Shown piece after piece: positions 58,076-64,000 of a DNA stretch of 64,000 bases. The stretch spans positions 180,799,741-180,863,740 of the forward strand of contig CM041465.1 of the NCBI GenBank assembly GCA_023213395.1, in the 5' to 3' direction. A program made the translations under genes and the position numbers. The first letter of the stretch is position 1; each line of letters starts with the position of its first letter. Below the pieces are notes generated by a model. It did no database searches, had not been told where the DNA came from, and worked only from the letters and a program-made list of their open reading frames with translations. This DNA comes from Cycas panzhihuaensis. Lineage: Eukaryota > Cycadophyta.

Positions 58076-58470
58076 TATTACATGACTACATGTGGTAGTA
58101 GAACCAAGATAGTAGTACCTATAGTTAAGGAACTATGAGGTTAAGTGCTAGTTATGAACTTTTGTATGTGAGCCAATAAAGCAACCAATAAAATATAAGG
58201 TTGTTTGGCCCACGAGTAGGATTGTAGGGGAAAAACTCTCTTTTGTTTATTTAGGAGCTACATATTATAGAAAAATGTTGTTGTGTAATTATTTTCTCTT
58301 GTGAGATTGCTACTTCATTACTCTTTAGTTTTCTTTTATGTCCATTAGAACTTTTTTAGTGTACTTCACTTCTGTAATCAATTCCCAATATTAATATAAA
58401 TGTTACATTTCATACTTATCTTCCATTTTCATTTTCTATATGTGAGCAAAAGTTGGAAAGTCACATCCCA
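58076..58470 (+). repeat. Element J 3' LTR
   Basis: 395 bp matching 51831-52219 and ending TCACATCCCA. Element D's leader resumes after it. Confidence 0.9.
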
Positions 58471-58600
58471 TAATACTTTAGATTTTCTGCAATAATTGTA
58501 TATATTTTCAATATTATAAGGCTATTATAGTGATTGTAAGCCTATAGAGGCATCTTTGAGAGCACATTCCTGCATTATAATTACATTTCAAGCACTCATT

Positions 58601-59540
58601 TTGATGGCATCTTCAAGAACTTCATTAATCATTTCTCATCTCAATGGAACAAACTACTTAGCTTGGTCTCATATGATGAAATACATTTTTATATTTAGGG
58701 GTTTATTGAACTTAGAAAAAAAATGGCTATCCTACATTAGGATAAAATAGTTTACTAGATGAAAATAAAGTGTTTGAAGATAATATTGCTAAGGATAATG
58801 AATCCCTATCTATCATCTTTAGTTCCTTAGAGGACCATATCTTTCCTAGAGTTAATGAAGCAGTAGCTTCTAAAGAAGCTTGGAGTAATATGAAAACAAC
58901 ATATGAAGGGGCTATTACAGCAAAATTATAAACTTTAAGGATCAATTTTGAAAATAGTAGGATGGCATACAATAAACTGGTCAATGACTTCATTATCAAG
59001 ATGCAAGAGTTAGTTAATTAAATGAGAGCTCTTGGAGAAGACATATTAGAACAATATGTCATTAAAAAAATGTTAACAAGTTCTAGTGGCAATAAGAAGT
59101 TCAAGATAGTAGCTACAAGCATCAAAGTAACAAGAGATTTGAGTAAAATAAAAACTAATAAACTTAGTTCCATCCTCTATAGTGTAGAGGAAAAGAAAAT
59201 GCTAATGAAACTTTGGAAGAGCAAGAGTTAGAGCACCAAGAGGAAAGGGAAAAGTATGATAAAGGCTAATCAAGTTGAAGAAGACAACAACATTATTCAA
59301 TAGGAAGAAATATTAGGGGATAAGCCTTTAGTTCAAGCTATCAAAATGTTGGAAGAGGAAGTAGTAGCCTAAGCCCAAATCTAAGAGGAAGAGGTACTTC
59401 TCATCCACCAAGAGGAAGAAGTCCAAGTTTAGGACTTAGAGGAAGAGGAGTTGGTCAAAGTATCACTTGTATCCATTACTACTAACTTAGCCATTTAAAG
59501 GATGATTATCACACTAAGTGAGCCTATTTAGAAAGAAGAG
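58601..59540 (+). pseudogene. Element D gag
   Basis: It starts at ATG 58601 (MASSRTSLIISHLNGTNYLAW), the canonical copia gag opening, preceded by D's leader. The UBN2 core continues with EAVASKEAWSNMKTTYEG (58855-58908) and MQELVN. Near 59350-59455 an arginine-glycine-rich segment with several RGRG/RGR units precedes a zinc knuckle in which two cysteines read Tyr (CIHYY...H...DDY, about 59468-59510). Several frameshifts. It would form particles and bind RNA. Confidence 0.85.
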
Positions 59541-59734
59541 AAGATAATACAATTGTTGTCAATGAATAAAAGGAAGAAAGGTTATTCATCATTGAGAAAC
59601 AAAGGGCCAATGAAGAATAAACAACAAGTATAGAACCCAAGCAAGAACTAAAGATTGATGAAGAACTCAAGGAAGAGTTAAGGTCCATTAAAGAGACTAA
59701 ATAAGGGTAAAGATTATTTGCTTCAAGTCTTTTG

Positions 59735-60000
59735 ACTCATCACGATGAAGACAATTGGTATATTGAATCAGGATGTTCTACTCCAATGGCATACAAAGAA
59801 GAAAACTTCAAAAGATTGCACAACACTTATACAAGTAAATCATCTTTGGTAACAACTATTCACCTGAAGCAAAAAGGAAAGGAAATGTTTGTATATAAGT
59901 TGGCAACTACATAGGAGATATACTTCATGTCCCTATACTAAGAAGGAATTTACTTTTAGTAGGATAAATCAAGCAATAATATAGAGTTGTGTTTGATACT
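59735..60000 (+). pseudogene. Element D protease
   Basis: NWYIESGCSTPMAYKEENF (59754-59810) is the copia protease active-site box, normally DSGC-RHM, with the catalytic Asp changed to Glu. The open stretch 59732-59914 covers the flap. PLLRRNLLLV-like residues near 59932-59960 mark the C-terminus. Confidence 0.85.
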
Positions 60001-60159
60001 AGTGAATGCATCATAATGGATAAAATCAAGAACTATGAAGTTGTGGCTAAGGGGAAGATGACTAAAGATAGACTTTTAAAGTTAATCATTCCATTAAATA
60101 ACCCTTATACCTTAAAAGTATCATATGAAGGTAGTAAAAATTGACACTATAGGTTCAGG

Positions 60160-60960
60160 GATGTGAACTATAATAGTCTTTCATTAATGCAAAGAAGATA
60201 GATGGTGATTAGATTTCCTTATGTAAAAGAAGAAAAAGAAATTTGTGAAAGTTGTGTTTTGAAAAAATAACATAGAGAAAGTTTTCTAGATGGAAGTAAG
60301 AGAGTAACTACACTTCTTTAGTTGATCCATATAGACTTATGCAGTCCCATGGAAATCTTATCTTTTAGAAAAGCAAAGTACTCTATGCCTTTTATTGATG
60401 ACTACTCAAGAACAACTTACGTATATTTTCTCAAAGAAAAATTTGAGTCCTTTAAAACATTTGTCAAATTTAGGGCCATGGTAGAAAGGTAGAGAAATTA
60501 ATTGATCTTATGTATAAGATACAATAATAGGGGAGAATTTATCTCCTACTAATTTAATGACTTTTGTTCCTATTTTGGGATAAGATAACAAGTTGCCAAC
60601 CTGTATGCTCCACAACAAAATGGAGTTGCTGAAAGAAAAAATTGGACAATTATTAAAATAGCCAAGTGTATGATAAAGATAAAGAAAATAACACTTTTTA
60701 GGTAGAATTTATTAGTATAGTTATTTATTTAATGAATAGATGTGCTACAAATGCAGTTAATGGAAAGACACCTATAAAGGCTTAGTCTGGTTATAAGCCC
60801 AATGTTGAATGCTTAAAAGTGTTTTGATGTATTGCTTATGCCCACATTCTTAACCAAAAGAAGACAAACCTAGAAGATAAAAGTGTTAAGTGCATATTTG
60901 TACAACTCTCTAGATTCAAGGCCATACAAATTATTTGATTATTTACCAAAATGACTTAAA
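60160..60960 (+). pseudogene. Element D integrase
   Basis: CESCVLKK (about 60247-60270) is the second zinc pair of the pre-integrase region. The core reads LIHIDLCSPM (60322-60350), PFIDDYSRTTYVYFLKEKFESF (60391-60455) and YNNRGEFIS (near 60521), with the catalytic D-N-G decayed to N-N-R. APQQNGVAERKNWTI (60611-60655) keeps the third catalytic Glu. Later boxes up to the IFVQLS region near 60895 are frameshifted. Inactive. Confidence 0.88.
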
Positions 60961-61239
60961 AAAGTAGGAAGGAAAGAAAGCGATAGTTGAAGTTGGGACA
61001 AGTCCAAGTCATCAAACATCTTTACTAGATGTAAGTCCAACTTCCACATCAAGTTAAAGAGGTACTAGTTAGATATGTACATGAAGTCAAGGTGGCACAA
61101 GTTAGCCATCTATATCAAGTCAGGGCAACACAATCATTTTATTTTTAAATCAAGTACTTAAGTGGGTTAGAAGAAACCATGACCTACAAAGCATAATAGA
61201 CACAAATTTTGATAAAGGGATGACTAAGAGTATGCTAAA

Positions 61240-62100
61240 CTTTGCCTTAATGACTCAAGTTATGAAGCTAAATGAGCCTCACACTTTTGAAGAGGCCAAC
61301 GGAAGGGATGAATGGAGAGAAGCAATAAAACAAGTGTATGAAGCCTTAGTGAGAGACAATATTTAGGATTTAGTAAACTTACCACTTCAAAAGAATGGGA
61401 TTGAAACCAAATGGATTTATAAAACCAACTATAGATTAGATAGGTAAATTGATAAACATAAACCTTGACTTGTTGCTAAAGGGTATTCTTAATAGGAATG
61501 AATTAATTTCAATGAAACATTTATATATGTTATAAGAATTAAAATAGTCATGTTAATCATTACCTTAGTTGCATAAAATAGATAGGTCATCCATCAAATA
61601 GATGTAAGAACTATCTTCCTTAATGGATTTATTAATAAAGAAATCTATGTTGAACAATTTAAAGGATTTGAAATTAAGGGTTAAGAAGATAAGGTTTACA
61701 TGTTAAAAAATGCATTATATAGACTTAAACAAGCTCTAAGAGATTGGTATTCAATAATTGATAGGTACTTCAAGGATAAAGGTTTCTTAAAAAGTCAATT
61801 AGACCCTAACTTGTATGTCAAGAAAGATGGAGATTCAATATTAATAGTTGGGTTCTATATCAGTGGCTTTGTCTACATTGGGAATAGTCAATAACTACTT
61901 GATTAACTCACATAGAGCATATATGGAGAACTTGAAATGTTGAATTTAAGTGAAATGCACTACTTCTTAGGAATTGAAGTCTAGTAAGAAGGGGACAACA
62001 TCTTTGTTTCACAAGGGAAATATACACTAAACATTCTACACTAGTTTAACATGGACCAATATAAATTAGTCTAAACACCTATAAAAGTTGGGATGAAGTT
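61240..62100 (+). pseudogene. Element D reverse transcriptase (decayed)
   Basis: EPHTFEEANGRDEWREAIKQ (about 61271-61330) opens the RT. GIETKWIYKTN, then YVEQFKGFEI and the open stretch 61700-61894 (LKNALYRLKQALRDWYSIID, FLKSQLDPNLYVKKDGD) follow. The catalytic YVDD is replaced by YISG at about 61857-61868. LNLSEMHYFLGIEV (61938-61980) and ISQGKYTLNIL complete the domain. Stops and shifts inactivate it. Confidence 0.88.
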
Positions 62101-62816
62101 GTCGAAATTTGAGATTTCTGAATCTATTAATCCAACATTATATAAGTAATTGGTTGGAAATTTCATCTATTTTATAACAACTCAACTTGATATCACTTAT
62201 GTAGTAAGTTTAATATCCAAGTTTATGTCAAATCCCAAGATGATTGATTAGCTAACTACAAAACACATACTATGATACCTCAGTGGAACAGTTGGCTATG
62301 GGTTGAAATATAGGTCATCAAAAAATTTTAGGTTATTTCTCTATACAAATTCTAACTAGGCAGGATCCATTGAAGATATAAAGTTGATATCAGGATACAC
62401 CTTTAGTCTAGGTTCTGCTATGGTTACTTGGTGTTCTACGAAACAGCCTACAACTTCACTATTGATAGTAAAAGTAGAATTATAAAGCTCTAGTTTCATA
62501 TGCATGTGAAATAGTTTGGCTTCAAAGGGTTCTAAAAGATTTACAAGAAAAGCAAGAGGGACCCACTCAAATACTTTGTGACAATCAAAGCATAATACAA
62601 ATGACTAAGAACCCAATATTTCATGGAAGAACCAAATATGTTGAAACCGAACATCACTTTATTATAGAATTAATACATCAAGAGAAGATCAATTTGTTAT
62701 ATTACAGAATTAATGATCATATCACAAATACATTCACTAAGGCACTTTCAAAGGTAAAGTTTCACAAATTCAAAGAAAAGCTTGGGATCTTCTCTAATGT
62801 GCATATGGAGAAAAAA
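62101..62816 (+). pseudogene. Element D RNase H and 3' non-coding end
   Basis: Pieces of the copia RNase H can be read: LVGNFIYFITTQLDITYVV (62150-62205), YKALVSYACEIVWLQRVL (62485-62538) and ILCDNQSIIQMTKNPIFHGRTKYVETEHHFI (62571-62664). The open stretch 62601-62858 reaches FTKALSKVKFHKFKEKLGI. A purine-rich end (62806-62816) serves as polypurine tract before the 3' LTR. Confidence 0.87.
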
Positions 62817-63050
62817 TGTTGGATAATGCACATTAAGATTAAGTTCACTAATATTTAAAGTGATTTGATTAACTCATTGTTACTGTTATGTGGACCAACT
62901 AGGGAGCTCCTCACTTGAGTCAAGCCCTTTATTTATTTGATGGGCCTTAAGCCTAGTGTTTATGAACACTACTATTGATATTTGAAATATGCTAACCATT
63001 TGCCTATGCATGTCCTCATTTTGATTATATGTTGCCCTCCACATCCTTCA
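62817..63050 (+). repeat. Element D 3' LTR
   Basis: 234 bp, TGTTGGATAATGC to CATCCTTCA, followed by target copy CTAAA (63051-63055). It is the uninterrupted reference for D's split 5' LTR. Confidence 0.9.
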
Positions 63051-63055
63051 CTAAA

Positions 63056-64000
63056 GGCATGGTGCCCCATAAGTTGGTTAATCATAATTATATATTTCAA
63101 AGTTAATAAACCTAAGCACCCATTATATCCTAGCAAATATTACATGATAACTATAGTTAACTCGCCTATGAAAGCAAGTATGGGATTAGATGAAGTGCAT
63201 CATCTAAAAAGTGGGTTCAACAATGATTTGTTCACCATGACCCTCATAGAAACCATCATATGAAATGACACCCACCACCCAAAAAAAAAAACATAAACAA
63301 ACTATAAAGCAAAAAAAATAAAGAAATAAAATACATTATCTATCTAAAAAAAGAGATAAATAAAACGAACAAAAGCAAAAATATTTATATATAGTTGTAC
63401 ATAAGTACTATTACACATTCTAGGCACCTGCGGCAAATCATGTGTTTGCTTTATCTCCACTTGTAATATGCAGTTTAGTTCTAATAATGTGCATCATTCA
63501 AAACCTTCAAATCTAATTGTTAGGGTCCACCATGGCCTCAATTAAAACCAAAACATGTTCAACATTAGGAGATTAAAATAAACAACTTTAGGAACATAGT
63601 CAAAGTGATAAAAGCCACCTATGGGGCCTAACTCCTAAATGAATTGACAATCGACATTGAGCCCACAATCTTAAAATCCATCCCAACTATTTAATTCTTG
63701 TACCATTCCCTATATTTTTTAAAATATTTTTAAGAAACCATTACATTTCCCATGGCATTGATAATTCTTATCAATGGAGGAAGTCTTGGAAACCCTAGAC
63801 CTTATACTACTACGCATGACTAAGCAAGCCACATTCTAACAAGTATCGGAATCATCATTCCAATAATGACCAATAATATAATTGAATATATTATAGTTAT
63901 AAAAGCCCTAATTGATGCATTACAAGTTCACTCAAGCCTTATTTTCTTATTTTCTGTCTTATAGTTATAGTTGTTTACTAGCTCACATAGGTTTACTAAT
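63056..64000. other. Unassigned sequence right of element D
   Basis: Continuation of the DNA in which D inserted (it would have joined 24661). There are A-rich patches at 63270-63375 and no recognised coding or RNA feature on either strand. Confidence 0.5.

Larger units (their letters stand above)
51831..58470 (+). mobile_element. Element J: Ty3/gypsy chromovirus inserted in element D's leader
   Basis: LTRs 51831-52219 and 58076-58470 (about 390 bp), a Met-type primer site, gag, protease, RT, RNase H, integrase and a C-terminal chromodomain-like segment in gypsy order, then a polypurine tract containing 13 G. Flanks AAATA (51826-51830) and TAATA (58471-58475) are a 4-of-5 target duplication. 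Heavily decayed. Confidence 0.9.
24662..63050 (+). mobile_element. Element D: Ty1/copia retrotransposon split by nested insertions
   Basis: The exact duplication CTAAA at 24657-24661 and 63051-63055, LTRs of about 230 bp, a Met-type primer site (50571-50581) and copia gag to RNase H (58601-62812) belong to one element. Subtracting E (24838-50517) and J (51831-58470) leaves about 6.06 kb, the normal size of a copia element. Its 5' LTR is cut into 24662-24837 and 50523-50568, which join to match 62817-63050. It is the oldest of the right-hand nest. Confidence 0.88.

Noticed and set aside
1-64000. Host protein-coding genes, tRNA or rRNA genes
   Set aside because: No exon-like conserved frames outside retroelement domains. 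The tRNA-like matches are only 11-16 base primer-binding sites next to LTRs.

Overview
The window looks like heterochromatic, gene-poor DNA from a plant with a large genome. It is AT-rich, poor in CpG, and made almost entirely of decayed LTR retrotransposons nested in one another. Copia polyproteins, chromodomain and dual-RNase-H gypsy polyproteins, and primer-binding sites matching initiator-Met tRNA are plant hallmarks. The age and density of the decay would fit a gymnosperm or another slow-turnover large genome, but the species cannot be named from the sequence. I found no convincing host gene, rRNA, tRNA or CRISPR array. All coding features are pseudogenes.

Left third (1-22690). After about 0.9 kb of unassigned sequence comes copia element A (919-7913, +), whose gag-protease region is tandemly duplicated. 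A abuts, and probably interrupted, the 5' LTR of gypsy element B (7914-22690, +). B resembles the Tat/Ogre group and carries an extra RNase H-like domain that here lies upstream of RT. Copia element C (10913-16278, -, target duplication TATAG) sits inside B.

Middle spacer (22691-24656). This holds a degenerate gypsy gag and two patches of short irregular repeats.

Right two thirds (24657-63055). This is one copia element, D (24662-63050, +), bounded by a perfect 5-bp duplication CTAAA. It is stretched from about 6 kb to 38 kb by insertions. Element E (24838-about 50517, +), with very long LTRs, lies in D's 5' LTR. E contains remnants F (25429-about 29340, -) and G (29815-31835, -) in its left LTR, and copia H (34434-47217, +, duplication ATTGT) in its interior. 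H contains copia I (35177-40255, -) in its leader. Gypsy chromovirus J (51831-58470, +) lies in D's leader. The insertion order D, then E, then H, then I is fixed by the nesting, giving a chain four deep.

Most novel content. E has LTRs of about 2.76 kb and an interior of about 2.5 kb that encodes a gag-like protein, followed by a long decayed reading frame I cannot assign. It has no visible protease, RT or integrase. It looks like a non-autonomous gag-bearing family with an extra ORF. No element appears able to move today: every polyprotein has stops or frameshifts, mostly at codons where glutamine, arginine or tryptophan is expected, as C-to-T decay of methylated DNA would produce. Boundaries given to the base rest on LTR alignment by eye. 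Domain limits are approximate.
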